Assembly (NCBI RefSeq): GCF_019279795.1
Contig: NC_056735.1
Span: 1,943,861,821 to 1,943,925,820 of the forward strand
Origin: Protopterus annectens
Taxonomy: Eukaryota > Chordata > Ceratodontiformes > Protopteridae
Reading direction: 5' to 3'
Length of the DNA: 64,000 bases
Part shown: positions 21,965-34,779 of the stretch, in pieces
How positions within the stretch are numbered: the first letter of the stretch is position 1
Layout of the letters: each line of letters begins with the position of its first letter
Notes under the pieces: model-generated
What the model was told of the DNA's origin: nothing
The model's database searches: none
What the model saw: the letters and a program-made list of their open reading frames with translations, nothing else
Position numbers and translations under genes: made by a program

Positions 21965-23113
21965 ATGTTAGGGGCTGCCATAGCTGTCATAATGAGACAT
22001 AGGCGACTTGCTGAGGGTGGTGACAATGCAGATGGTGCCAGACAACCCACAGTGAGGAGACGGAGAAGAATGTACAGGCCCAAGGTCACCTACCACGGGT
22101 TACATGAGCTGGAGATAGTAGAGCGCTATAGAGTGGACAGAGAGCTCCTGCAGCAAATAGTTGAGCTGTGCAGGCCACGCCTCACACACAGAACCAACAG
22201 AGGGAAACCCATCCCAGTGGAAACCAAGGTATGTGTTGGCCTAAGAATACTAGCAACAGGTACCTTCCAGAGACCAACTGGTGATATGATGAGGATATCA
22301 CAGGCATCAGCCTCCAGGGTACTGCACCAGTTCCTGGATGCCATGTCAGCACATGCCGGTGATCATGTATATTTCCCCAATGCCCGTGAAGTATTGGCCA
22401 GCAATATGCGTCTCTTCCAGCAAATAGCGGAATACCCTGAGGTAGTGGGTGCAATAGACTGCATGCACATACACATCAAAGCACCAGCCGGTGAGCGGGG
22501 TAGGGCCTACATTAACCGCAAGGGCTTCCCCTCCATAAACTGCCAGGTTGTGTGTGATGCCCAGGGCATAATAATGAATGTGTGTGCTGGCTGCCCTGGG
22601 AGCTAACATGATTACCACATCTGGCATTTGACGCAGCTGTACCAGACATTTGCCAATGGGGACATCCCACACGGACACCTAGTGGGGGGTGCAGGTTATG
22701 CCCTGGAGCCATTGCTGATGACACCCAATAGAAATGCACACACACCTGAACAGGAATGCCATAATGAGGCACATGCACAAACACGTAATGTAATAGAGCG
22801 CGTGTTTGGGCTGCTCAAGTCACGGTTCCGGTGTCTGGACACATCTTGTGGAACCTTGCAGTACTCACCAACTACATGTACCCAAATTGTCATGGTATGT
22901 GCTATGCTACATAATATGATCTTGCGAAAACAGCTGCAGCAGGACCAGCATAGGGCTGGGCCAAACAGCACCCCAGCATTGCCAAGGCCATCACAGGTAG
23001 AGCGTGACTCAGAGGAGGAACAACCTGAGCCTGCCCCAGTATGCAGAAGGAGGCGTGCCCAGTATGCCCTGGAGTTGGCAAAGAGGCAACGCATAGCACA
23101 TACACTGGCTTAG
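21965..23113 (+). pseudogene. PIF/Harbinger transposase (H2 copy), one stop codon
   Basis: Same family and length class as the H1 copy: 382 codons from the ATG at 21965 (an in-frame GTG lies upstream at 21932). Asp165 in VGAIDCMHI and Asp216 in HDYHIW are present, and Glu278 lies in NVIERVFGLLKSRF. Two defects are visible. A TAA at 22604-22606 sits where H1 has the Tyr codon two residues before the second catalytic Asp. The conserved GDAGY reads GGAGY here, losing an Asp. The C-terminus, unlike H1, is in frame and basic (PVCRRRRAQYALELAKRQR). The frame is otherwise open across the stop, so this is a recent loss. CR1 cargo begins about 190 bp downstream. Confidence 0.92.
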
Positions 23114-23299
23114 TAGGAGCCCTGAGAATGATACCCCCTCTGACTCACTCAAATAATAACAGGGATGCCTAAAATGACATGACCTGCTCACAAACATGTA
23201 CAGGGAGTGTAATATGTGCATCCGACAGAGGCAGCCCTGCAGCACCACCTGAGGCATGAATGCCATGTGTTAAGTAATGTAACACCATGTACTATATGC

Positions 23300-24600
23300 A
23301 CACCTGAGGACCCTGACTAACATCCACCCTCACCAAGCATGAAGCCACAAAATGACGATGGGATGATCAATTGCAATAACTGGCTGAAGTAATGCAGGTA
23401 GTCAAAGGGGAGCCAATGTGCTTCAGCCTGGGAAGACATGCTGAGCATGACATGGTGCACCACCTGCTAGGGGTGGCATGCACCTATCAGTCCAGGCCCC
23501 ATGGATACTGGCAAAGGCTGTCAGTACCCACAGCATGCCCTGAATAGGTAAGTCTCAAAACACAAACCCACCTTCATAGGTACCACAAGGGATAGGAACC
23601 TAGATGTAATGCTACCCAATGCCAGAAGTCTAATCAGCAGGATGCGTGCAGTGTAAATGCACACTGTATGGAGAATGTTGATATCAGTCCTGTAATAGAA
23701 AACAGGATCAAGGCTTACATCAGCACCCTAACACTACCCGGTTACACCTCATACTGTGCTGTGCAGCCGCAAAACATGGAACAAGCTACAAAAGGAGGGT
23801 GACTAGCAATAAATGTCAAGGATAACCACACCCCCATGTTGGTACCACAACAAGAAGCAGCATGGATTAGCCATGGTCAAATACCAATGGCTAAAACCAC
23901 CTCCCAGTATACAGCCTGCTGCAGACTACTGTCCTAATACCAGCAACTGCACCTGGCGTATGTTGGAATACATGAATATATCAAGCCCCCCAAACCACAT
24001 CATATTGCTTGACTGAAAATACCCAGACATACACTGGGAGAATTATACTAGCACCAACACAGTAGGAGAAAAGTTCCCAGAATCCATAAACCAAAATGCC
24101 CAGGAACAACGTACCACTCCCACAAGAGGGGTAAGAATACTGGATGTGATAATCAGCAACATGTGTACTGGATGGCAAGATGAGAAGTGTATCCCTCACT
24201 GGAAAGACCAGACCATAGTGTAATCACACTGGATATACACATCCTGACCACAATCCCTGGCCAGAAAACCACAGTGAAAAACATGTGTAAAGCATAGGTT
24301 GCACTCCTCCAAACCGATGTGGAATCCACGAAAGGCCCTGTGCAAGTGCAGAATATGGGACACACCGCAGAACATGTTATACAGCCATTCCATGAACACA
24401 GCCAGGAATGCTTGGATTATGCAATCACAAATAACAACAAGACACAATGCCATACACGCAGGCGTCTGGCATGCTGGACTCCAGCCGTTACCAAACCATG
24501 CAAGAGAATGAGGAAGCTACTACATGATAGAGCAAACATAAAAAGGGAAGTAATCACTGATCAGTAGTATGGCAATAAAATATGTCCACACATACAATCC
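23300..24600 (+). mobile_element. CR1 copy A, proximal part (cargo in H2)
   Basis: A 5'-truncated CR1 starting within the ORF1 esterase (HPSPSMKPQNDDGMI, WEDML). It runs through the endonuclease (RNLDVMLPNARSLISRM at about 23600, HWENYTSTNT at about 24035, TTPTRGVRILDVIISN at about 24110-24160) and into the linker (HSQECLDYAITNNNKTQ at about 24400). Many stops. It is interrupted at about 24600 by copy B and resumes at 26745. The same arrangement is at 3620-2310 of H1. Confidence 0.75.
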
Positions 24601-26745
24601 ACTAAGGCCAGCCGCAACAAGTAGAATCTGTGAATCCAGAGGCAATGTGACACCTGCCCCAAGTACACAGACAACCCACAACTCCCCCCAATGAATACAA
24701 ATATATGTGAGAGATGCAACCATTTATCCAAACCAGAAGCTGAGCTCCCCCAACTCAGTACTGTCAAAACTAGTCAGGAGGAGAAGGTAAACACATACAC
24801 CACAAACCCAGTCCCACATAGACCTATCACAACTATAAACCAAACACATAAACACAGAAAAACATTCCCGGAGGCCCTAATTACAAACACACCACACCAA
24901 CAGAGGCCTCCAAAGCAGATCCCAAGCAACCACAACCTCCAAACATCGCACATGCAACAAATAGTACACAAAGCTGGTGTGCCAAACAGTTACAGGCCAG
25001 AAAGAGAAACAACATGCCTGATACAGTTGTAATAGGTGTCTGTATAGGCAGACACACTGCTGTCCCATTCACCATACTGAACAAGGGAAAGGGTACAGTA
25101 AGCTGCCTGTAGGCTGCCACAATATGCCACATAACACAAGTACGCAGGTCACCCCAAAGCAAGCAGAAATATGACGCACTCATTGTCCATGCTGGTGTGA
25201 ATGACCTGAGATGTACCTCCCTGGACTACATGAAAAGAGACATGGATGAGCTCTCTGAGTATGTACTCCAGGCCGGTATGACACTGGCCGTTTGCAGCAT
25301 CCAACCCTCACCAAGAATGATGCCACAATGCAAACACAGAATGATCAGTGTTAACAGGTGGCACAGTTACAGCTGTCAGTCCAAGAGGGTCTAATGTCTG
25401 TCTGCTTGAGATGTCATGCATGACAAGTCATGCTGCTGTTCCAGGGATGGCTTGCACCTGTTACCCCTGGGCGTCTCGATACTGGATAAGGCCTTTGCCA
25501 CCTCCATAGAGCCGTACGTAGGCAAGGCCAATAAGACTAACCCACCACCCTAGAAAACATAAGTGGTAAGAAACATAAGGGTAATGCTGACCAATGCCAG
25601 ATGTGTAAACTGCAATATGCATGCACCTGAGGCACTTCCCAGTATGGAGAACATCGATGTCTGTACAGTGACAGAAGCCTGCCACAAGCCTACTGATAGC
25701 ATACCAGCACTACCAGGTTATACCACATATCATGCGTTATGGCCCCAACACCTGGACCAAAACATCAAAGGAAGGGGAGTATCCATATGCAGCACAGACA
25801 CCCATACAGCCAGGTAACTGACAATGCACGAAGCAGGGGAGACCACCCATGTGCACCTAAGTGTAGTCAAAACTGCTCTACAGTCTGTAGCATGCGACAG
25901 ACCACACTCTCACACACAGGAACCCCACCCAGACATCCTGAAGACACTGGACAGTATGAATGTCCCACCAAATACCAGACAAGGTACTCACAAATTTCCA
26001 CATAGGTGGTAAACCATTATGTATACAAGGAGTAATCAGGGACCTAGGGACACAAGCTGACAGTAACCTGTCATGTGACACTCACAATACCAATGTGGCT
26101 AGGAAGACTGTCTATATTGGACACCGTATCATGAAAGGCTTCACATCTACATCAACAGAGGTCACTGTGCCCCTGTACTGTTCCCTTATCAGACCCATAA
26201 TCTAGTACAATGACTCATATGGGATGTACCGTACCTGACATCTGCAGCGATTAGGAAGACCTCAAAGGTACCCCACCAAGAGGATAAAGGGTGTCAAATA
26301 TATGTCATATGCTGCCTGGCTGTAGACACCCCAGCTGAATGCAGTCACAGACTGCCTACACAGAGGCATTGTATGTCTGTTGTACAAGGCCATGTCCAAC
26401 ACAGGAGTAATGGACATATGTCAGCCTCAACACATAATGAAATAGGATGTGCTGGAGGGACAGATACATAACCCAGAGGCTCCCCACACCCAGAAACAGG
26501 ATCCCAATCCATGTTAGGCAGAGCCCCTCACTGACACCCCTCAACAGGAATATTGCCAAGTGGATGGATGATCGTACATGTACACTGGGGGTCTTCACTG
26601 TGTCACGTCCAGACAGAGGCACAGTAAAAAAATCATAAATGGCCATAATAGTTACATAGCAAGGGGCGGCGAAAGACACACACACTCTGGCTAGGCTTAC
26701 TAATGCCCTAGGGTGGATAGCCTAGTATGAACCTATGAACCTATG
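24600..26745 (+). mobile_element. CR1 copy B nested in copy A (cargo in H2)
   Basis: In order: ORF1 Cys region (NICERCNHLSKPEAELPQL at about 24695), esterase remnant (GVNDLRCTSLDYMKRDMDEL at about 25190-25250), endonuclease start (VMLTNARCVNCNMHAPEALP at about 25580), then after an internal deletion the ORF2 C-terminus (GVIRDLGTQADSNLSCDTH at about 26030, CWRDRYITQRLPTP at about 26450). The 3' tail CCTATGAACCTATGAAG ends at about 26745. The reverse transcriptase palm is absent, so it cannot code for an active enzyme. Confidence 0.8.
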
Positions 26746-28625
26746 AAGATACAAATTGTACAGGACACTAAGGATAATCACAAGGCTTACTTAACTGATG
26801 GTAGGAACCATGTTGGGAATTCACAGATATGCTCCGAATCACATAGATATTACAAACAACATACCAAACACACTCACATATTGCCAACATACAACCTGAC
26901 AGGTTCAGTACAAACCCCCCCCCCCCCCAGAATGCAAAATATCTATCCCAGCAAACTGCTGGTCCCCTGACATTGCAGATGCTGAGGTAACAGCCATCAT
27001 CTGCAAAGCAAAACACACAGCAGCAAAGGTATGTGATGGTGTCTGGGCTGAGGCCAACATGGACTCCAAGAATAATGGAATGCCAAATCACACTACTGTC
27101 CAATGTCAGCCTTACCACAGGATATGTAACCAAAGAGCAGTGTACAACAACAGTGGTCCTTCACAACAAAGGTGTTGCCTGAAAGGATACTGCAAACTAC
27201 CACCCCAGGATCCTGACAAGCTTGGTCGGCACAGCTATGGAAAGGATCAGTATGTACCGCAGACATAAAGCTATCATGGACCTACTGACACCGGACCCTA
27301 CCCAGTTTGGCTGTCGTAACTGCAGATCCTGCCCTAAACATGTTTGACCCATTTGAAAAAGTCATGATGGTCATTGATGCGGGCAATGTGGTCCACACAG
27401 CGTAGCTGGACCGTGCATATACTTCCAGACAATACCCTACGAGTTCAATATGGATATGTTCACCAGCTTAAATATAAACCCCTATGTCAGTAGAGGGATT
27501 GCAAACCAGACCAAGGACAGAACAGACATGGTCAGACATGCTGCATCCATGTCAGACTACAAAGCAGATATGAGTGGCATCCCACAAGGCTTGGTCCTGG
27601 GACCTCCCCCGTTCTGTATATATGTCCCATAGGTACAGGCCAACATGGAAGGACTGTGACTGAACATGTATGCAGAGGAGTACGAACTGCCCACCATATC
27701 CGACCCCCAGCTGACACAAGCAACCCACAAAAGGGCCACATAGAAACAGACAACTGGAGCCATAGCCATGTCAGCAAGCTAATTGCAGAACTGTGTTTAG
27801 CCAACCACCGTGGATATACAGTAAGTGCCCACAAATTACCACACAGGTGTTAACCCATTACGTACCTAACATGTAATGAGAGACCTGGGGATACAAGGTG
27901 ATAGATATACTGCATTGGACAAACATGTGGCTGTAGTGTTCGAGGAAAACATACCATATACCCACCCAATCATGAAGGTTGTCAGATGTAGATAAGGGGA
28001 GGTCACTGTGACTCTGCAGTCATCCTTCATCAGCATCACAATTGACTACAATAGCCCCTGTGGGATATACCTCAGCAGACACCTCCATCAACTGTAAAGT
28101 CCACAACAGTGCCCCACCAGGTGTAGCAAAGAGCATGAACAGATGTCATGTGTTGCCTGAGCAAACAAACTGCAGCTCCACACACTGTCATAGTGCCCAC
28201 CCAGAGGCAAGCTGTGCCTGATGTATGAAGCCATGTCCAAGCTGGAATCAATGAACATGCTGCACCTTGTACAATCTGAATGGCAGTGAGCTATGCACAT
28301 GAGAGACTTGAACCCCAGCACTGACATACATAGGACAAGCTGTACAGAATGCTCCATAACACAGAAGCCACCCCCACTCTTGAGTAAACTCCCAGTGCAG
28401 GTTAGCCAGAGAGTCACCTATCGACACCCCTCAAGAGGAATCCTGATGAGTGGATGGGAGATGGTAGGTTAACCCTGGGTATCACTGTTATGTCAGAGGT
28501 AGACGAAGGCACAGTATACTAACCATGACATATGTCATGGCAAACTCCAGTTACAATGTGTGTCGAAGGACAAACACACTCTGTGACTAGCATCAGAAAT
28601 GGCCTAGGGAACATCGCTAGTGTTT
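26745..28625 (+). mobile_element. CR1 copy A, distal part with reverse transcriptase remnant (cargo in H2)
   Basis: This resumes with QDTKDNHKAYLTDGRNHVGN (linker), then reverse transcriptase fragments: SLNINPYVSRGIANQTKDRT at about 27460 and SGIPQGLVLGPPPFCIYVP at about 27570-27630. The C-terminal and 3' UTR sequence (AMSKLESMNMLHL at about 28230, RDLNPSTDIHRTS) ends near 28625. The catalytic FADD position reads as NMYAEE, so it is dead. A poly-C run at 26917-26928 lies in the linker. Confidence 0.72.
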
Positions 28626-29420
28626 GCCAATGTCCACCTATGTTGTGGAATACACTACCAATGTTGGACAAGCCTGCTGTAGGTAGTCCATATCTGAACA
28701 TAATGCAACATGGTCATATGTGCACAACTGGCCCCTACACAGTCTGTTGTACTCACTATGAAGATGTCAAGCAGTGATAGGACTAAAGCCCAGGATACTG
28801 TCCACCACAGTGAAAGTACTGAACCAGTACACTATACGGTACTACAGTGTTAGGTCATTATGAAAGGATGTTGACAACTGTATGCAAAGTATCCCATGTA
28901 ATCCCTGCAGGCACAGTATAATCCCTGTTGTGGCAGACACAAAGCAGTTGGCCAGTTAGTACACAACATGACACCCAACACACAACCATAATAGTGAGAT
29001 ATTGTTGAAGTTCACACACACCCAAATATGTGGTGGCCTTCAGAGTTCAACATATGGAAAGCTCACACTGGGCATGCTCGCACACTTTGATAAATGAGGC
29101 ATATGTCAGACAACATGTCATGGAAAGGCTGAACTGGGCATGCTCACACACTTAGGCCATATCTCCGTTTAGCAGTTGGCCACACATATCTGGTATTTGT
29201 ACGTGTCATTCCAGGAACCAACCACAACACAGCAATCTGCCCAGTGCACACAGTAAATGACTACAGAGACATAAGTGATATAGTGGATCGCCCTCATATT
29301 CAAACATCTTCCACAGATACACAAGTTGTTCATAGGAATAGGGAATGCTATGGCAGTAAAGACCTGCAAACAGTCTAACAGCACAACAAATATTGTGCAT
29401 CTGACAATTGAACATATGGG
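28626..29420. other. H2 backbone, unassigned
   Basis: No recognised gene. It contains two near-repeats of CTGGGCATGCTC-CACACTT (about 29070 and 29135). The phrase and its neighbourhood (AAATGAGGC-ATGTC-GACAACA) recur in H3 at about 54505-54560, which marks shared backbone rather than cargo. Confidence 0.5.
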
Positions 29421-29429
29421 TGTAGAGGT

Positions 29430-30500
29430 CAATACTAGGCTTGTTGCCCTAGGGAATGACAGCTTAGCCAGAGTGTGCTTGGTGTCTGCATCCCCAGTAC
29501 AGTAGGCTACTATGCCACTGTAAAGTAGGTCACATAAGGCAATGTGTGAGGCTAGTGAGCTGTGCCTCTGTCAAGCAGGGGCACAGTGGAGATCCCAGGG
29601 TTTGAATGTGCTAAGCCACAGCCATGTTGTTGCTGTGTGCTGGAAGGGGCTTGCTGAGGACCTCTAACAGTAAGTGGGCATCAATAACAGACTGAGGGGA
29701 GCCCTATCTGCATTTTCTGGACAATTCCACTGTCAACACTGTGTTGTGATGATTATGTGGGAATGAACTGTCATGCCGGTACTGTTCACAGATGTTTTCC
29801 CTCTGTGGGCTACAGCTCTGAAATGTATTAGTTCACTCTGTCTGTTGGACGGCTCATATATGGCTGGTGTACACCTGAAAGGTGTCTTGTTGTGGAGCAG
29901 TCATGGGTACATGTGGGATAGCATGATCAATGCAAACCTTACACATGCTCATAGAATGCAATTGTCAAGGATTATGCAGAGTGGCCAGTATAGTCCCCCA
30001 GCATGGGTCCTTTGAAGTCGTCCACCCCAGTCTTCACAAGTGTAGAGTCTGCTTGTGCTAAATACAGTTTGTTTGCAGTGACAACCTTGCCTGGGGGTGG
30101 GGATGGGATATGGATGTCCAGGGAAAGGTGGGTATGGTCAGATATCAACAGTGGTGTGGAACAGTGAGTACCCATGTTGCAGATGGACAGGTGCAATATG
30201 TATTCCCCCATGTGGCTGTGGTGAGTGCTTCTGCCATAGCACATGGACCCACAAATTGTAGTGGCTGTAGGGTAAAGTGGTAGAGGCCTGAGTAGTTCCC
30301 ACACACAATGTGCCTGCACCTGATGTTAACAACTGGAATGGTGTATGTGAACACCTGCATATCCCGGCACTGTTCAAAGGGAAGCAAAGTGTGTGTCCTG
30401 GATGTGGGAGTGGTGTTCTGGACTGGTTGTGTTGTGTGTTACAGGTCCTGTGGTCACGAAGCATGGTAAAGAACATCACCTGCTAGTGCGATGTGCATAT
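29430..30500 (-). mobile_element. CR1 copy D, internally deleted (cargo in H2)
   Basis: A minus-strand CR1 remnant. The 3' UTR (CTAGGGCAACAAGCCTAGTATT) is at about 29430-29480. Endonuclease codons lie at 30150-30010 (HLSICNMGTHCSTPLLISDHT, then LSLDIHIPSPPPG), which match NMGNQCSTPEV and LITLESHILPSPP of the reference CR1. Most of ORF2 between is missing. H3 lacks it at the corresponding place. Confidence 0.62.
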
Positions 30501-30529
30501 CTGACCCTGACGTAGGTGGCTGCAAATGC

Positions 30530-32960
30530 ATATATATGCTATCCCCCACCTGACAGGTAGTACTAGATGTACATACCTCTGTAGAAATAAAGATGTCAGC
30601 ACCCTATAAATACTGCAGGTGCAGACCAGATGCCCAGTAATTCAGTTAGCGTGCTCTGCTAATGCGTCTTCCTCAAGTGTCATAATATAGGTAGGTAGGA
30701 GTTTGAACCATGCAAATGCTCAGTGTGTTTGTGTGTGTGTGTGTGGGTGAGCGAGGTTGATGTGTGTGCAAGTCTGTGTGAGAGAGATGTCCCTTTTGGC
30801 AACTGTGAAAGCACTCTACAGGATGCACATTCCCCTATTTAAGCACGGATGATGTCAGCATCCTATAGGTACAGCAGGATCAGAAAGCCCTCCCTATAAT
30901 GTGAATAGCGTGCTCCGCTAATGCATCTGTCATAACATAGTTAGAGAGGGGTTTGAATCTTGCCACTGCCCAGTGTGTGTGGAGGGGGATTAGTGTGTGT
31001 GTGAGGGAGATGTCCCTTTTGGCAACTGTGAAAACTCTCTACAGGATGTACATTCCCCTATCTAAGCACTGATGATGTCAGCACCCTATAAGTACAGCAG
31101 GAGAAAGAAGCGCTCCTAGTAATGTGAGTAGCACGCTCCGCTAATGTGTTTGTCACGAGTGTCCTAACATAGTTAGGTAGGGGTTTGAATCCTACAACTG
31201 GCCAGTGTGTGTGGAGTGGGGTTAGTGTATGTGTAAGGGAGATGTCCCTTTTGGCAACTGTGAAAACACTCTACAGGATGCACATTCCCCTATCTAAGCA
31301 CTGATGATGTCGGCACCCTATAAGTACAGCAGGAGAAGGGAACCTCCCAGTAATGCGAATAGCATGCTCTGCTAATGCGTCTGACATGAATATCATAACA
31401 TAGTTAGGTAGGGGTGTGAATTCTCCAACTGCCCAGTGTGTGTGAGGGAAATGTCCCTTTTGGCAACTGTGAAAACACTCTACAGGATGCACATTCCCCT
31501 ATCTAAGCACGGATGATGTCAGCACCCTATAAGTACAGCAGGAGAAGGGAACCCTCCCACTAATGCAAATAGCGCACTCCGCTAATGCATTTATTACGAG
31601 TGTCATAACATAGTTAGGTAGGGATTTTAATCCTGCAACTGCCCAGTGTGTGTAGAAGGGGGTTAGTGTGTGTGTGCAAGTCTGTGTGAGAGAGATGTCC
31701 CTTTTGGCAACTGTGAAAACACTCTACAGGATGCACATTCCCCTATCTAAGCACTGATGATGTCAGCACCCTATAAGTACAGCAGGAGAAAAGAACCCTC
31801 CCGGTAATGCGAATAGCACACTCTGCTAATGCATCTGTCACGAGTGTCATAACATAGTTAAGTAGGGGGTTGAATCCTATGACTGGTCAGTGTGTGTGGA
31901 GGGGGGTTAGTGTGTGTGCAAGTCTGTGGAAGGGAGATGTCCCTTTTGGCAACTGTGAAAGCACTCTACAGGATGCACATTCCCCTATCTAAGCAAAGAT
32001 GATGTCAGCACCCTATAAGTACAGCAGAAGAAAGGGCACCTCCCAGTAATTCGAATAGCGCACTCTGCTAATGCGTCTCTCTCAAGTGTCATAACATAGT
32101 TAGGTAGGGATTTGAAACCTGCAAATGGCAAGTGTGTATGTTTGGATGTGGCGAGTTTGTGTGTGTGCAATTCTGTATGAAAGACATGTGCTTTTTTGCA
32201 ATCAGGAGATCACACTACATGATGCACATTACCCTTTCCAAACACTGATGATGTCAGCACCCTATACATACAGCTGGAGAAATAACACCTCTCAGACATC
32301 CGAATAGCGCACTCTGCTATTGTGTCTCTCTCAAGTGTCATAACATAGTTAGGTAGGAGTTTGAAACCTGCAAATGACAAGTGTGTGTGTTTGAATGTGG
32401 GGAGTTTATGTCTGTGCAATTCTGTATGAAAAATATGTGCTTTTTGGCAATCAGGAGATCACACTGCATGATGCACATTACTCTTTCCAAACACTGATGA
32501 AGTCAGCACCCTATAAGTACAGCCGGAGAAGAGGAACCTCTGAGTAATCCGAATAGTGTGCTTCGCTAATGCGTCTCTCTCACGTGTTGTGACATAATTA
32601 GGTGGAGGTATGAATCCAGCAAATGGCAATTATGTGTGTGTGGGGGTAGTAGGGTGTGTGTAATTGCAAGTGTGAGAGAACAGATCCTTTTGGCAAATAC
32701 TACAATACACCAGATGCTGCATATTCCCCCAGTAAACACAGGGGATGTCACCACACTATCAGTACAGCCAAACAGGGCTACTTGGCCAGTAATGCCAATA
32801 GTGCTCTCCGCTACTGGGTCTATTACCATTGTCAGAGCACAGATAGGTATGTTTTGGAAACCCACAACTGCCATGTGTGGTTGTGTCACACAATATGACC
32901 TTGTGTGGGTCTTTGTGCATAACAATGCATGCCATTGCCTAAACCAGCAATGGCAATGCA
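30530..32960 (+). repeat. Tandem array of ~210-258 bp tRNA-like units (H2)
   Basis: About ten units. The phrase GATGATGTCAGCACCCTATA, or a variant, starts at about 30591, 30849, 31071, 31302, 31512, 31755, 31998, 32246, 32496 and 32741. Each unit contains AATAGCGC-CTC-GCTAATGCGTCTGTC followed about 30 bp later by GGTTTGAATCC, resembling the D-arm/A-box and T-arm/B-box of a tRNA, then a TG-rich stretch and a block with TTTTGGCAACTGTGAAAACACTCTACA. The units diverge toward the right end. This is not a CRISPR: units are too long and have no spacers. A tRNA-derived SINE monomer amplified in tandem is the best reading (inference). Confidence 0.8.
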
Positions 32961-33049
32961 CACATGATGTATGTGTGTGACACATAGACATAAATACCTG
33001 TGACCTGCAGTAGTCACCATGTCTGACACGTGCCTCTAGTGGATAAATG

Positions 33050-34770
33050 GTATTCACAATGCATAAAAATATGACTGTGTCTTACTGTGCAGGGGCCGCA
33101 TGCGGTATGTGTCTATACAGTGTGGGTTGTATATGGTAAAATACCTACAGCAGGGGATACACATCTGGTCTGGGCCATATAGTCTACATGTAGTCGATGA
33201 ACAGGTGCTGCATGTTTCCACCTGTTGTGGGAGTGGTAACATGTTACTCCACTGCAATTCAGTGACCACATGCTGGGAACCTTTCAGCTAGTGTGTTGTA
33301 GCTACAGTAATGCTCACGCACAATGTTTGGCTGGATGCAGTCCAGCCATATAAAGCCATTTCTTGAGACTGTCATATTGCCAGTGTTGTTATGGAGGATA
33401 GGTGGGTTTCCTGTGTATGAGAGGGTTGTGTGTGCCAGGCTATGAGCCAGAAGGCAGTCCAACACACTGTTAGCTGCTCATGAATAGGCCCTGATGCTTT
33501 GTGCTGTGCCAACAACCTGGAGGTGTGTGTACCTGTGGTGCCTTGGGATACCACCCCCCTGTCCATTTGTGTTACATGTGTAGGGGACGACAGGCATGGT
33601 ATGAGGTATAACCTGGCAGTGATGGGTTGCACCTGTGAACCGTGAATCAGGACTCTGGTACTGCACAGACATTGCAGTTCACCGTGCTGAGGACAGTGTC
33701 CAGTGCATGCATCTTGTGGTGTACACTGCTGGTGTTGTGTAGCATCACTGTTAGTGTCCTATCCTGTGTGATACCCATGGAGGTGGCTATGTAATCCGTG
33801 TCCTGCAGCAAAACACACTATGTGTGTATCAAGGGGCTTCACCAATATACAATGGCCCATGGGTGTCACGTGCAAGCTGCCCCTCGCAAATCACTGTGGC
33901 TTCCCTAGCATGTAAGCACACGTTGGCAACCAGCGGATACCCTATGAATGACATTGGAGATTGAGCAGAATGTAGACATAGAACACCCTTCCTACATATA
34001 GTGGTAGCATACCTGGTGAGGGTATGATGGCAACCAAGATCAGGCTCATACTGGCCTGTGCCACATGCTGAGAGATCCCTTCTATGTTCCCTATCATGTA
34101 GTCCAGGGAGGTATGTCTCAGGTCATCCATAGTGGCATGGTCAATGACTGAGTCATATGTGTCCATGCCTCTGACTGACCTGTATGCATGTGTTTTGTGG
34201 TGGACCATAGTGCCCCACAGGCATATCACTGTGACCTTCACCATGTACAGCCTAATGAGCGGGACCCCACTGCAGTGGCCAAGAGAGGTACCTGACACAT
34301 CTGTAGCAGGTGTGTTGTGTAGCCCTACAGGCTGTGAGTGTGTGGCACATGGGATGTGTGTGCCATGTGTGGCATGTGCTCTGTTCCGACGTAACTTATG
34401 CCTGTGTGCCAGCTGCGGAGGTGTGTGATGCTCAGGAGGATGCTATTCTGAGTCTCCAAATATGCCCCAGTGTGTTCAGATTGCTGCCAGTGTGGGTCTA
34501 TGTCAGACTGGTATTGTAGTCACTGTAGTATGTCATGCCACCTGACAGGGTATGGCATTACTGGGTTCAGAGTGCTCAGTCCACAGATTGGCTATGTGGT
34601 GGTATCCCACACATGTGTTGTATGTTCCTGGCCAGGGGTGATGGTTGACTGCATACATGTGGCAGCTGTGACATTGCCACATGACTCAAATAAACCACAA
34701 CTGTACCATAGAGGTGATTCACAGGTTACCTTTGCACATGCTACCATAGTAGTGTGATTGCCATGATGAT
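33050..34770 (-). mobile_element. CR1 copy C (cargo in H2)
   Basis: Minus-strand CR1 remains: ORF1 start region (about 34770-34590), esterase region (MDDLRHTSLDYMIGNIEGIS at about 34130-34080, IIPSPGMLP at about 34020), and endonuclease (HTSRLLAQHKASGPIHEQLT at about 33530-33470). The reading decays near 33100. No reverse transcriptase is visible. Orientation is opposite to copies A, B and E. Confidence 0.65.
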
Positions 34771-34779
34771 TACCAACAC

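Noticed and set aside
30530-32960. Possible CRISPR-like repeat array
   Set aside because: Units are 210-258 bp with no short identical repeats or unique spacers, and the context is a eukaryotic transposon.
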